Source: Theocolax elegans
Taxonomy: Eukaryota > Arthropoda > Insecta > Hymenoptera > Cerocephalidae
Direction: 5' to 3'
NCBI GenBank assembly: GCA_026168455.1
Contig: CM047430.1
Span: 7,682,007 to 7,746,006 of the forward strand
DNA: 64,000 nucleotides
Shown one piece after another: positions 46,793-57,002 of this stretch; position 1 is the stretch's first letter; each line of letters begins with the position of its first letter. The notes below the pieces were generated by a model. The model was not told where the DNA came from, made no database searches, and worked only from the letters and a program-made list of their open reading frames with translations. A program made the position numbers and the translations under genes.

Positions 46793-47574
46793 TCGGGACA
46801 CACTCCTGAAAGGAGAGTGGACTGCACTTACTAACGCTTGGCCAAAGCGATACTCGTCACCGAACACGCATAACCCATAACCATAATATCCTCACATACA
46901 ACATTCCAACAAATTATAATTCATACGTCTGCCCATAAGAAAGAAAATATATCATCATAATAAATTTTTGTAAACATAAAATAAAATTTAATTAAATGAT
47001 TAAAAAAAAAAATAATATACGCTTGGTTTACCTTCCAATACTTACTACCAATTGTTCTTTTCAGTTATCTTCATCTCTGATCTTCCTTCAAAAGAAAAAG
47101 ATTTTCCACCAATCTAGTTTGATTCTGAATCAATATCCGTCCCTACCAACTATACTTCTACCATTACTACCATCACGTTTGACTGCTCCTCGTTACCCTT
47201 TTCTACTATATATACCTCGACTATTACTACCATCTCGTTTGACTGCTCATCGACATCTTTTTCTACTATACATATACTACCATTCTCATCATCATCTGTT
47301 ACCTGAAAATAAGGTTTTCTACTAATCCATTACCTGAAAATAAGGTTTTCTACTAATTATTTAATTTTCTCTCTTCCTCCTTTTTTTTTTTATTTCTGGC
47401 AGGTTCCTACTATCTTCTTTCTTCCATAGATTCATCTTTCTACTGCTAAATATTCTCGTTTCTATTACATTACTGCGGCCTCCGAATCCTTCCTTCGTCC
47501 TTCATTTTCCCACATCAATTAATTTTTACCCCCGCTCAACGCGAGGTGTCTCCTCTTCTTCTCCGTGGCCCCCT
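46793..47574 (-). other. Gypsy-B region between ORF3 and the PPT
   Basis: About 780 bases with no convincing frame. A repeated module (CCATTACTACCATCACGTTTG and CTATTACTACCATCTCGTTTG, about 47158-47250, plus two TTACCTGAAAATAAGGTTTTC copies at about 47300-47355) is present. The 109-codon plus-strand frame at 46996 has no family resemblance and I do not call it. Confidence 0.6.
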
Positions 47575-50054
47575 TTACTTCCCTCCTGGGAATAGCACCT
47601 GGAAGACCGCCTCCCTACTCCCGGAGGGGATGTTGCGGAGGGTCTCCAGTAGCCTGAGGGCCTCTTCCGGGGTCATCGCCAGCTTAGGCGTCGCTTCCGG
47701 AGGTGCCGCAGAGGCGGCGATTGACGGACGCCTTAGTGGGACCGTCAACGAGGGGGTGACTCGGGGTCTCCGAAGAGGTGTTGGCTCCGGTGGTGTGGGT
47801 TGGGCTGGTTCCGGCTTGGCGGACGCCTTCGATGATGCGCACGGTCCCGAGTTCAACCTCCTTAGGTATTCGAGGTGCGCCTTACTACACCTCGGGCAAG
47901 TGCGCATCGTTACGTCCCTCCGGCCGCAGTTGTAGCAAATCATATGCTTCTTGGGTTTGGGGCAGGATGGATGGAAGTGCCCCTTTTCCCAGCATATGAA
48001 GCACGATTTCACCGGAGGGTCAACCTTTGGGTCGATGGGTACCGGTTCCAGCCCTCCGAACCTCACCCCTGTCAATGGTGAAGGGGTGGGGATGGATTTC
48101 AGGAGGTTAACCTTTGGGCCCGAATCCCACCTGGAAGCCTTCCTCGGCCTATGCTCCCCTCGTGTGGGGGATGGAGGTCGAGGTGGCGACTTCCGGGATC
48201 CCTCGCTGCTCGTGCTGGGGCGAGATAGGCGGATCCGCTCTCTCTCCTCCTCTATATCTCTCGCCCAACGGGCCTCTTCCTCTTTCTTCTTCTTCTCCTC
48301 TTCCATTCTCTTCTCCTCTAACATCCTCTGTTTCCGCTCTTCTTCTTCTCTCTTCTTTATTACTGCTAGCCTATACTCTTCCTTTTCTTTCTCCCGCCTC
48401 TTCTCTTCCATCAATTTTCTTTCTTCTTCTTTCCTCCTCATTTCTACTACCCTCCTTTCTTCCTTTTCCTTCTCTTCTAGGAGCCTTTTCTTTTCTCTTC
48501 TATATTTTTCTTCTCTCTCCTGGTTTACTCGAGCCCGCTTTTCTTCCTCCAATCTTCGTCTTCGTCCTTCTTCTACCATTCTTATCCTCCTACGTTCTTC
48601 TTCTGCCTTCTTTAATCTGTTTTCTTCTTCGACTTTTTCCCTCCTACATCTTTCTTTTTCTTCCATCTCCTTCATTATCTTCTTTCTTTCTTCTTCTTCT
48701 TTTTCTCTTCTACGCTTCTCTCTTTCATCTTCCTCTTTCCTTTCCTTCTCTCTTTCTTCCTTCTCTTTTTCTAGGCGGGCGCGTTCCTTTTCCCTACTCC
48801 GCTGCTCCTCACGACGGATACGTTCGTCCTCCGCCTCCTGTCGTCTCCTCTGTTCGACGTAGAACGGATCGGCAGGAGGTTCTGGAGGCGATAAGGAGCG
48901 TGGAGGGCTCAGTCCCCCAAAGTAGTCCTCCATCGTGAGGTGTCTACGCGGGTTATATTTCCTGGCACGACGACGGGCTGCACGGCTCATGGGTGGGTTT
49001 TCCGGAGGTAGGGGAGTGTACATCGGGATCGGCCTTGGTTGGGGGACCGTTGGGTAGCTCCGTGGCAGGCTCGCTGGTTCTGAGTCTGTCGGCCGGGGGG
49101 GTAGCCGCCTCACAGGAGCCACGGATGCCCTCGGTGCCTCCCTCTTCGGTGGCCGATCCTCCAGGACGGTGAGCACCCCGTTGGTATGGGGTTTCGCCAC
49201 TCCGTCTGAGCGAGCTAGCGTGGCATATAGCTCCCGTACCGCGTCCTGACTCGCCCTTTCCTCCTCGCTGACCTTGGGTTTTCCCTGAGAGGTGGAGGGT
49301 ATCTCAGGGATCGTCTCACCTACTCCCGGCGCCGTCTCCTCGCTGGATGGTGGCAGCGAGGTGGTAACAACCTCTTGGGTAACGCGTATCAGGTCACCCT
49401 TGAGGTTGCGGAGGCGTTCCGGGTGAGTTGGTGGTGCAGGAGGGAGGTGACGGGGATCCCAGGGGTCTTCCTCCATGGGTTCATCATCCTGGATGGTGTT
49501 TAGCTCCCTCCTTTCGGCCCAAACCTCTTGTGCCGTTTTTGGTTCAGTGGGAATTGGAGAACTCGGAGGGGCCTGCGAGTTTCCACCATCAGAGATGGCT
49601 TCCGCTCCGGCCGTCACTGCCGCGATCTCCTCTTCCTCTGGTGGCTCGTCGTCGTCCAGTGGGACATCGGCCCAAAGAATTCTTGACGGGATCGGAGGGG
49701 CTCGCGGACTTCCGCTGTTTGGAACAGCGTCGTTCCGGGCCTGCACTGCCGTCCCGTCCTCCATCACTACATCTTCATCCTCGCCGTTGAGAGCCGTGAC
49801 CGGCTCTCGCCCCCCTCTCCAGGAGGGACGATCTCGGCGGACAACATGTCCTCCTGGAACATGTCGGCCAACTGGTCGGCCCAACCAGTAGAGGGTGTCG
49901 GTTGGATACACTCGACCACGGGCTCGTCGGGCACGTTACCCAACCAACGGGTCAAGAGGACGACCGGGTCTTCCATCAGGGGTCCTCGGGAAGCCCGAAA
50001 ATGCGCCGATGTTGGTGGCATGCTGCCGTTCTTCTCAGTACGATCTTGAGACAT
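47575..50054 (-). CDS. Gypsy-B third ORF (ORF3): proline-rich, coiled-coil, zinc-knuckle protein
   Basis: This sits where env lies in errantiviruses but shows no signal peptide, furin site or membrane segment. The ATG at 50054 (MSQDRTEKNGS) opens 95 codons that overlap the main 778-codon frame (49911-47575). The two frames differ by one base at a G6 run (about 49810-49815), and the protein context (Asp/Glu-rich) continues smoothly across it, so a frameshift or base-call error is likely. In main-frame numbering: acidic, Pro-rich residues 40-330; RRHLTMEDYFGG near 322-333; a very long Glu/Lys/Arg coiled coil about 352-572; Pro/Ser-rich linker; zinc knuckle CFICWEKGHFHPSC at 637-650; CYNCGRRDVTMRTCPRC at 659-675; Pro-rich tail. 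A relative is in Gypsy-A. Nucleic-acid binding and self-association are inferences; the function is unknown. Confidence 0.82.
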
Positions 50055-50075
50055 TTCTGAAACATATAAATCAAA
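50055..50075 (-). promoter_or_regulatory. Possible splice acceptor before Gypsy-B ORF3
   Basis: On the minus strand, GATTTATATGTTTCAG is followed by AA and then the ORF3 ATG. A T-rich tract plus CAG is a good acceptor consensus and suggests ORF3 is read from a spliced RNA, as env is in insect errantiviruses. The donor was not identified. Confidence 0.5.
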
Positions 50076-50136
50076 CCATTCGAATCTTCAACTAAAAAAA
50101 AACCTTGAAATATTTAAACTCTTTAGTGTACATTCA

Positions 50137-53100
50137 TCATTGCAACCTGGGAGGAATATATTTCTTCAAATCCGAAAAGTGCACCTTCGCATTTTTCCTA
50201 CCCGAATCTATATCTAAAAGGTATACGGTTGGGGATAAGATTTTTAAAATTGCGAAGGGGCCTTCATATTTCGCTCCTAGTTTTGCCGAAAATTTATTAG
50301 CTGCGTTTGAAAGCAGGTGGGTTTTCCTCATTACTAAGTCTCCTATTTTAAATTCCGCGTGTCGTTTATTTTTATCGTAAGATCTCTTTTAGATTACGTG
50401 AGCTTGGTCGAGATGTTTTGCAACAAGATCTCTAAGGGCGTCTAATCTCTTAGCTCGATTAATCCAGATCTCCGGGTCAACTTTTAATATGGGTCTCTTT
50501 TCTTCTACTTCTCTTCTTAAACTCTTCACGGGATTAGGGTGTCGTCCATAATTTAAAAATGCGGGGGAAACCTTCGTTGAGGCTTGTACCGCCGTATTTA
50601 TAGCGTGTCGAAATTCGTGTATGTGTTCATCCCATGTACGGTGGTCGTTTTTCACGAACATTGCGATCATCGTTTTTAATGTGCGATTGCAACGTTCCAC
50701 GGGATTACCTTGTGGGTGGTATGGCGGGGTGGTGACGTGTTTGATGCCGTATTCGTCGAGTACGGACTTTAGGAATTTATTATCGAACTCTTTTCCGTTG
50801 TCCGATAGCAAATATTCCGGGGTTTCCCATCTAAATAGTATTAAGTCTTCCAAGGCTTTAGATACGGATTTTCCGTCGGCTTTCCTTATTGGTTTTACCT
50901 CTATCCATTTTGTAAATAGGTCTTGGAAGACTATTAAGTATTTATTTTGGCTTTTACTCGGTGGAAATTCTATAAGGTCCACCGCTACGATACACCAGGG
51001 TCTGTCTACCACCCTCGTTCCCATAAGTCCTTGTTGACCTGTTTGCGGAATTTTATATGCTTGACATGTTGCACATTGTTTCACGTATTGATTTACGTCG
51101 TGCCACATGCCTTGCCAGTAATAGTCTCGAGCGATACGATCATAAGTCTTTTCGATACCTGTATGGCCTACCGATGGTAAGTCATGTGCTTCTTTTAAAA
51201 CTGTTTCTTTATAGTTTTCTGGTACTACTAATCTCCAATTTTCTTCTCTATTAGTGATCGGGTCCAGGAGAGGATCGTTGCGGAATTTATATAATAAATT
51301 ATCTTCGATTTTCCAGCTTTGATACCTTTCCGGGAATTGTTCGACTTCTTTTAATCTTCTACTATACCATTCATCTTTAATTTCTTCAAACGCTGCTGCT
51401 TCTACTAAATTATTTTTTATTATACTACCATCTTCTTCGTACATTCTAGAAAGAGCGTCCGGAACGTGGTTCAGAGCTCCCCGTCTATGTATGACTTCGA
51501 AATCCCATTGCATCATTTCTAGCGCCCATCGCGCTAATCGTCCTGTTGGATCGCGGAGATTTTTCAGCCAACGCAGTGCACTGTGATCTGTAATGACAGT
51601 GAATTTGTACCCCTCTAAATAAGGTCTTAACTTTTTTATTGCCCATAGGACAGCTAGGCATTCTTTTTCGGTTGTGGAGTAATTCCTTTCTGCTGCCGTT
51701 AATACCCTACTTATGTACACGATCGGGTGTTCACTGTCGTTCAAATCTTGAGTGAGTACTGCGCCGATTGCATAGTTACTCGCGTCGGTTTGGAGACAAA
51801 ATGGTTTTGAGAAATCTGGTCGTGCTAGGACGGGTGCTTTTATCAACGCCTGTTTTAGGGTTTCGAAAGCTTCTTGTTGCTCTTCTTCCCACTTCCATGT
51901 AAGATCTTTCTTTAATAGTTTCAACAGGGGAATCTTAATTTCTGAGTCCTTATCGAGAAATCGACTATACCAACCTACCATACCAAGGAACCTTCGTAAT
52001 TCTTTGATATTTCTAGGAGCTGGATAGTCTCGTATTGGAGCCGTTTTGTCTGGATCTGGTCTCAAACCATCTTTATCTAATACATAACCCAAATATGTAA
52101 CACTAGAACAACAAAACTCGCATTTTTCTCGGTTCACGGTCAGTCCGTGTCTCACTAATTTCCTTAATACCTCGTCTAACCATCGTATATGCTCTTCGAA
52201 CGTCTCCGTTGCTATGATAATATCGTCTAAATAGCCAAATACGTAAGGTACGTATTCCGGTCCGAATAGAGCATCTATCAGGCGTTGGAACGTCATTGGA
52301 GCATTTGTGAGTCCGAAGGGCATTCGGGTGAATTGGAATAGGCCTTTACCTGGAACCGAAAAAGCAGTAAATCGTTTGCTGGATTTGTCCAATGGAATTT
52401 GGTAAAAAGCCTGTCGCAAATCGATTTTTGAGATAAAACGGGCGTGTCGCATCCTGTCTAATATTGTGTCCATGTTGGGTACTGGGTATGCATCTCTTAT
52501 GGTTTGTTTATTTAGGTCTCTATAGTCTATGCAAAATCTATAGGTTCCGTCCGATTTCTTGACCATTACAGGAGCACTCGTATAGTCACTTGCTGATTGT
52601 TCTACTATCCCTTCGTTCCATAGTCTTTCTACTTCTTCATGGGCGTTTTGAACCATTGCCGGTGACATTCTACGTAGTTTATGGCGAACCGGTAGTAATC
52701 CAGGTATCACGGCTATATGATGTTCTATCATATCCGTCATTCCTGGAGTTTTCGACGGTGTCGGTAATATCTTTGATACTAGTTTGTCTACTTTATGTCG
52801 CTGAGGATTTGTGACTTCAGATATGCCATTACATTCTGCAAAAATTACTGGATCTTCCGCTGTATCTTCACCTCCATACGTTTTATGCCGGGGACCTTCG
52901 TGAACACGCCACAGACCATGTTTGTGGCTTTCGTCCACATCCCATTTTACGTAAAAGTCTTTCCCCAGCACGATATCGTGTTCGAATATTTGCTGGGCTT
53001 TGAGTTCTAACGTATCTACGTGTCCGTCTACTTCTAAATTTAATTTCAATGTCCCTAAAGATTTACTTATTCCACCATGGGCATTTTTGACGTAGGAATT

Positions 53101-54087
53101 AGAAGGTAACAACTTATCCTTGAATTTTTCGATTACTTTCGGTCCTGCTACTGAGATCATGGCTCCTGAGTCAAGTAATCCTCTAAACGTATGTCCTGCA
53201 ATGTTTAATCGAACGAAACCTCTATTTTCCAGACTGGCTTCTGCTACATTTTTTTCTTTTTGCAATACTTCAATTTCTTCTTTACTACTACTGCCTCTAT
53301 CCTTTTCTTTTATTACTTCTGTAATTTTATTTCTACTATTTTCCTCCGTGCTATTTCCACTATTTTCATCATTATTACCTCTAATATTTTTACTACCATT
53401 ATTTTTATCTTTAACTCTACTCTCGTCTTCGATTTTTCGCCATTCCGTCCAGTCTAACTCAATCTCTCTCTTAGCGTTTTGGGATTTAGTGACAGATAGT
53501 TTTGAGGTGTCCCGTTTTGTCAATATATTTATAGAGTCTGCAGTATTCTTCAGTAATATACCGGCCTTATCTATAGTATAAAGTTTTTGGGTATCCTCGT
53601 TACTATATATCTGTTCATGTAGATCCTCCATTGCTGAGAGTAGTATTGGTTTGGTACTGGAATCGGCTTTTTGTTCTTCCTCGAAAATTTCTACTACTTC
53701 TTTATTTGGGGTAAACGATTTCAGGGTGATACTCTTATTACACCCGGCAACGTTTCCCTTATTTAATTCTGACATCGAATTTGTAATTCTTTCCGTACTA
53801 ATTTCTTTTGATGCTTTTGGTAGTTTCATTTGCTCTTCCATTGTTTTTCTTAATACTTCGTTCATCCTGTCTGTCCAGTTAACTTTCTCTTTTTTCTGTG
53901 GTTTTTGATTTAATTTTTCTTGTAATTCTTCAAAAAATGATTTTTCGTGTTGTCTCTTTTCTTCTTTTACTGCCTGTTGCCGAATTGTTGGGACCCTTGG
54001 GGAAGCTGCTGTGAGGTGATCGGTCCCTGTTGTACCCCAGCATTGGCGTTTCCCCAATTGTTTCTTAATTGGGCGCAATTTGGACAA
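50137..54087 (-). CDS. pol: Gypsy-B pol: protease, reverse transcriptase, RNase H, integrase
   Basis: This polyprotein copies the element RNA to DNA and integrates it. The open frame is 1,232 codons from 54087 to a TAA at 50389-50391. In the same frame, sequence then continues with integrase-tail features (GAKYEGPFAIL, the GPF module) to a TGA at 50137, so the TAA is a nonsense change within pol. Domains: N-terminal Lys/Glu-rich linker 1-280; retropepsin-like protease with LLDSGA near 304-309; RT about 460-680 with FCIDYRDLN, MPFGLTNAP and YLDD at 619-622; RNase H about 763-880 (QTDAS, EKECLA, ITDHS); integrase zinc finger about 968-1009 (CATC) and DDE core with Asp 1037, Asp 1096 and Glu 1132. 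Pol overlaps gag by 121 bases in the -1 frame. ATG 54087 is only the first Met in the frame; expression is expected through frameshifting. Confidence 0.95.
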
Positions 54088-57002
54088 TTAGAAAAGGTAT
54101 ACCCTGCCTGTCCACAAACCTGGCAAGCGAAGATTTGTTGACTCATACGGTTCGGACACATGTTAGCTCTGTGTCCTGATTGTTTGCACACGAAACATAC
54201 GGTTGATGGACATTCCGATGCACGATGACCCACTTGATTGCAGTGGAAGCAAGCGCCGACGAAGGTGTCTTGAAGCGTATTGTTTCCTTGTGTTGCCTGG
54301 GTCATTAACCTTGGTCTCGCCCCCAAGTTCTGTGGCGTGGCTACTTGATTGGTATTTCTCCATGTTCCACTTTGGTTATAAGTCCTATTCTGATTATCGT
54401 TATTTCTATATGCGTTCGTACCACTATTATTATTCCTGGGATTTCTACTATTTGTAAAATTAATACCACCATTAGGATTCCCTATATTATTATAACTGCC
54501 GATTTTTGGATTACTCTCATTATTATAATTACTGCTATTCACGAAATTTTGTCGTGTCCCATTATTGGACCACCTAGTCCAGTTTTGAGGTGGTTGTCCA
54601 GCATTTGGAGTCTGTACGAAATTTGTGGCTTGTTGGGGTGTTGCAACTGCTGCTACCGTTAGGTTTTGTTGTCCAACTGGTAGTTCGATGGTTGCGTGTA
54701 TTGATGAATCGATCTTCCTTTTGTCCTCTCTTTTTATTTCCTTTTTACCGCCTTTTTGTTTCGACGATGACTCCTTTTGAATGGGACACGTTTCGTAATT
54801 TATTCCGGTATAATTTTCTTCTAGTGACGACACTTTATTTAATTTAACGTATTCCGGGGCGACCGCTTCCGGGATCTTCGAGTTTTCGGGAGATGGAGGT
54901 GGTTTGAACCTTTTATCTAGTTCTAACAAATCCTCGTATCTTCTCCCATACTTCTCCAGGTCTGTATACGTTTTAATTTTTTTCTCGGACATATAGCGAC
55001 GATATTCAGGACGTAGATTCCGCCAGGCCACGTCAATTTGCCTTTTCATCGAAGGTGAAGTTTTCAAGTAGGAAAATATATGTTTTATGCATCCAACGTA
55101 ATTTGTGATGCTCTCGTTCTTTCCTTGGGTTCGCTTCCATGCTTCATCCCATACGTCGCTTTCGGATATTTTCTTTGTGAATTGGGCTTTAAATGCTTTT
55201 AAAGAGTCTTCCCATTTTTTATGTTTCAGTTCATCCTGTATGTTACCGTACCATCTACTAGCGCGTTCGGTGAAAATGCATGGGAGGCCTCTAAAGAATT
55301 GGCGATCTGACATTAATACATTCTTTTTAAAATTGGATAACCTAGTTAAAAACTCGTTTGGGTTATCTTTTTCTTCTCCTGTAAATGACAGGTTCCATGA
55401 TTTAAATAATCGTAGTATTTTTTCATTCTCGACTAAATTAAACTTTTTCGATTTATTATGACGGGTCTTCCGGTAATCCTTGTCAGAATCTGTGTCGCTT
55501 GTACTGTCTGTGTCGTCTTCATTTCGGCTGTCACTATCATCTTCACTTACACTATCACTACTGTCGTCAGATGATTCTTCGCTACTGTCGTCATTTCTTC
55601 TTTTTTTCTTTTTATCCTTCCTTTTCTTATTACTTTCTCTGGTTTTTTCATGTTTTTTACTTTTGGTACCTGCCTTTTGTTTCTTTTTGTTGTGCTTCTC
55701 GCTTTCGATTTCTCCTAAGTAGATATCGTTCTCTTCGTTTTCTTTTTCTAGTATTCTACCTGTAGGTGCTGGTTTCCTAGTTGGAGGAACAGGTGTTGTA
55801 TACGTTCTTTGTTCGGTTTCATTTACATTATTGGGGATTGCGTTATCTACCCTTTGCACCGGTTGTGAATGTTCCTGTTGTAACGGTGTGCTAGTCTTAT
55901 GGCTTAATTTTGTCATGTCCTCCAATATGTCTAGGAATTGGTGCAGTCTTTTTCCGGCGGATGGGATCGGTTCTACTAGTCTATTATTACTTGTAGTCGT
56001 TTTTTGTGTTCTATCTTCTCTGTCAGTATAGTCTAAGTTAGTAACGTAGTTTTCCCTATTTTCATTATTATTTCCATTGCTCCTGTTACGTTCGAGTTCT
56101 CTATTATTTTCCAATACTAAGTCACCATCTGAGTTAACGGAAGACGCTTCTGCGTTATCTTGTGTGATTATTTCTATTTGTGGATATAAACTGTGAGTTC
56201 TTTCGTGTAACGGTGCATATGGTGTGCTTTGGGTACTTCTATGTTCTTCTTCTCGTCTATCATTAGTTCTATTTTGAGATATATTCTGTAGGCATGGTTG
56301 AGAGGAATCTGGACTTATTCTTTGTACGTTATGTTGTTCCACATTATTCTGTCTCAAACTTTCATTAATCAACCGTTGGACTTCATTTGGTATCATCAAT
56401 CGCTGGTTTGAACTTGACAATAATATACGTTGTGACGCTGATGTGGATTGCATCATTCCTCTCTGTACTGCTACCATTCTTAGTGTCGCATTCCCCACGA
56501 TTGTTGAGGCCATCGATACCGTTGGTGTTGTGCAAGTGGTTGAAGAGGTCGCAATGATTTCTTCCATTGTCACTGGAACTATAGTTCGATCCCAGTTTTG
56601 GTGTTTCGATGTTCCACTTGTCGATGGTTCGTTATTTATTGTGTTTGATTTTTCGGCTTCTTTTTCGATACTTTCTTTCCTTTTTTCATTTTCTAATTGT
56701 AAAGCCAGCAGTTCCTCTGAACCATCCGATTCGAAACCTAATGTTGTTACTGGGGCCTCTAGCCCTCGTTCCTCAACTTCTGGATCCCAAGGGACTGTCG
56801 CGTCCGTTTGTCTGAGTCCGGCTCGGAATAAGCGACTGACTAACGTTCTTTTCTTTCCTCTAGTTCGTAGACCAAGCGAGTCAAGTAGAACTATTAAATT
56901 GTGTGGATCGTTCTTGCCTATTCGCTCGAATGCTTCTAGGGCCTCTGGATCTTTTAATATTTCTCTCAACCATAAATTAACTTTTCTACTATAAGCTGTC
57001 AT
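53967..57002 (-). CDS. gag: Gypsy-B gag
   Basis: Structural protein that packages the element RNA; 1,011 codons, uninterrupted. N-terminus: residues 33-62 (NLIVLLDSLGL, GKKRTLVSRLF) resemble a SAP-type helix-hairpin motif. Residues about 110-520 are low-complexity, Asn/Thr/Ser-rich, then strongly charged (KKKKRRNDDSSEESS). A Gypsy-type gag core follows (FKSWNLSFTGEEKDNPNEFL, ASRWYGNIQ, LRPEYRRYM, about 540-710). An Asn/Gln-rich linker precedes three C-terminal zinc motifs: CFHCNQVGHRASEC (918-931), CFVCKQSGHRANMC (936-949) and CQVCGQAGYTFSNCPNC (960-976), the last with Tyr in place of His. The protein is long compared with typical 400-500-residue Gypsy gags. The ATG at 57002 is the first in the frame, 1.3 kb downstream of the PBS. 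Confidence 0.93.
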   Translation of the reverse strand: MTAYSRKVNLWLREILKDPEALEAFERIGKNDPHNLIVLLDSLGLRTRGKKRTLVSRLFRAGLRQTDATVPWDPEVEERGLEAPVTTLGFESDGSEELLALQLENEKRKESIEKEAEKSNTINNEPSTSGTSKHQNWDRTIVPVTMEEIIATSSTTCTTPTVSMASTIVGNATLRMVAVQRGMMQSTSASQRILLSSSNQRLMIPNEVQRLINESLRQNNVEQHNVQRISPDSSQPCLQNISQNRTNDRREEEHRSTQSTPYAPLHERTHSLYPQIEIITQDNAEASSVNSDGDLVLENNRELERNRSNGNNNENRENYVTNLDYTDREDRTQKTTTSNNRLVEPIPSAGKRLHQFLDILEDMTKLSHKTSTPLQQEHSQPVQRVDNAIPNNVNETEQRTYTTPVPPTRKPAPTGRILEKENEENDIYLGEIESEKHNKKKQKAGTKSKKHEKTRESNKKRKDKKKKRRNDDSSEESSDDSSDSVSEDDSDSRNEDDTDSTSDTDSDKDYRKTRHNKSKKFNLVENEKILRLFKSWNLSFTGEEKDNPNEFLTRLSNFKKNVLMSDRQFFRGLPCIFTERASRWYGNIQDELKHKKWEDSLKAFKAQFTKKISESDVWDEAWKRTQGKNESITNYVGCIKHIFSYLKTSPSMKRQIDVAWRNLRPEYRRYMSEKKIKTYTDLEKYGRRYEDLLELDKRFKPPPSPENSKIPEAVAPEYVKLNKVSSLEENYTGINYETCPIQKESSSKQKGGKKEIKREDKRKIDSSIHATIELPVGQQNLTVAAVATPQQATNFVQTPNAGQPPQNWTRWSNNGTRQNFVNSSNYNNESNPKIGSYNNIGNPNGGINFTNSRNPRNNNSGTNAYRNNDNQNRTYNQSGTWRNTNQVATPQNLGARPRLMTQATQGNNTLQDTFVGACFHCNQVGHRASECPSTVCFVCKQSGHRANMCPNRMSQQIFACQVCGQAGYTFSNCPNCAQLRNNWGNANAGVQQGPITSQQLPQGSQQFGNRQ
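54048..54054 (-). promoter_or_regulatory. -1 ribosomal frameshift site (GGGAAAC)
   Basis: On the minus strand the heptamer GGGAAAC lies in the gag-pol overlap, and the gag frame reads it as G GGA AAC, the required phase for simultaneous -1 slippage. Pol reads GGG AAA at the same place. About 20 bases downstream a GGGACC/GGTCCC pair can form a stem (about 54027-54022 with 53995-53990), a possible stimulatory structure. Confidence 0.75.

Noticed and set aside
47951..48938. 303- and 274-codon Ser/Leu-rich plus-strand frames
   Set aside because: Antisense shadows of the Glu/Lys-rich coiled-coil part of ORF3.
47575..50054. ORF3 as an envelope gene
   Set aside because: No signal peptide, cleavage site or transmembrane stretch; instead a charged coiled coil and zinc knuckles.
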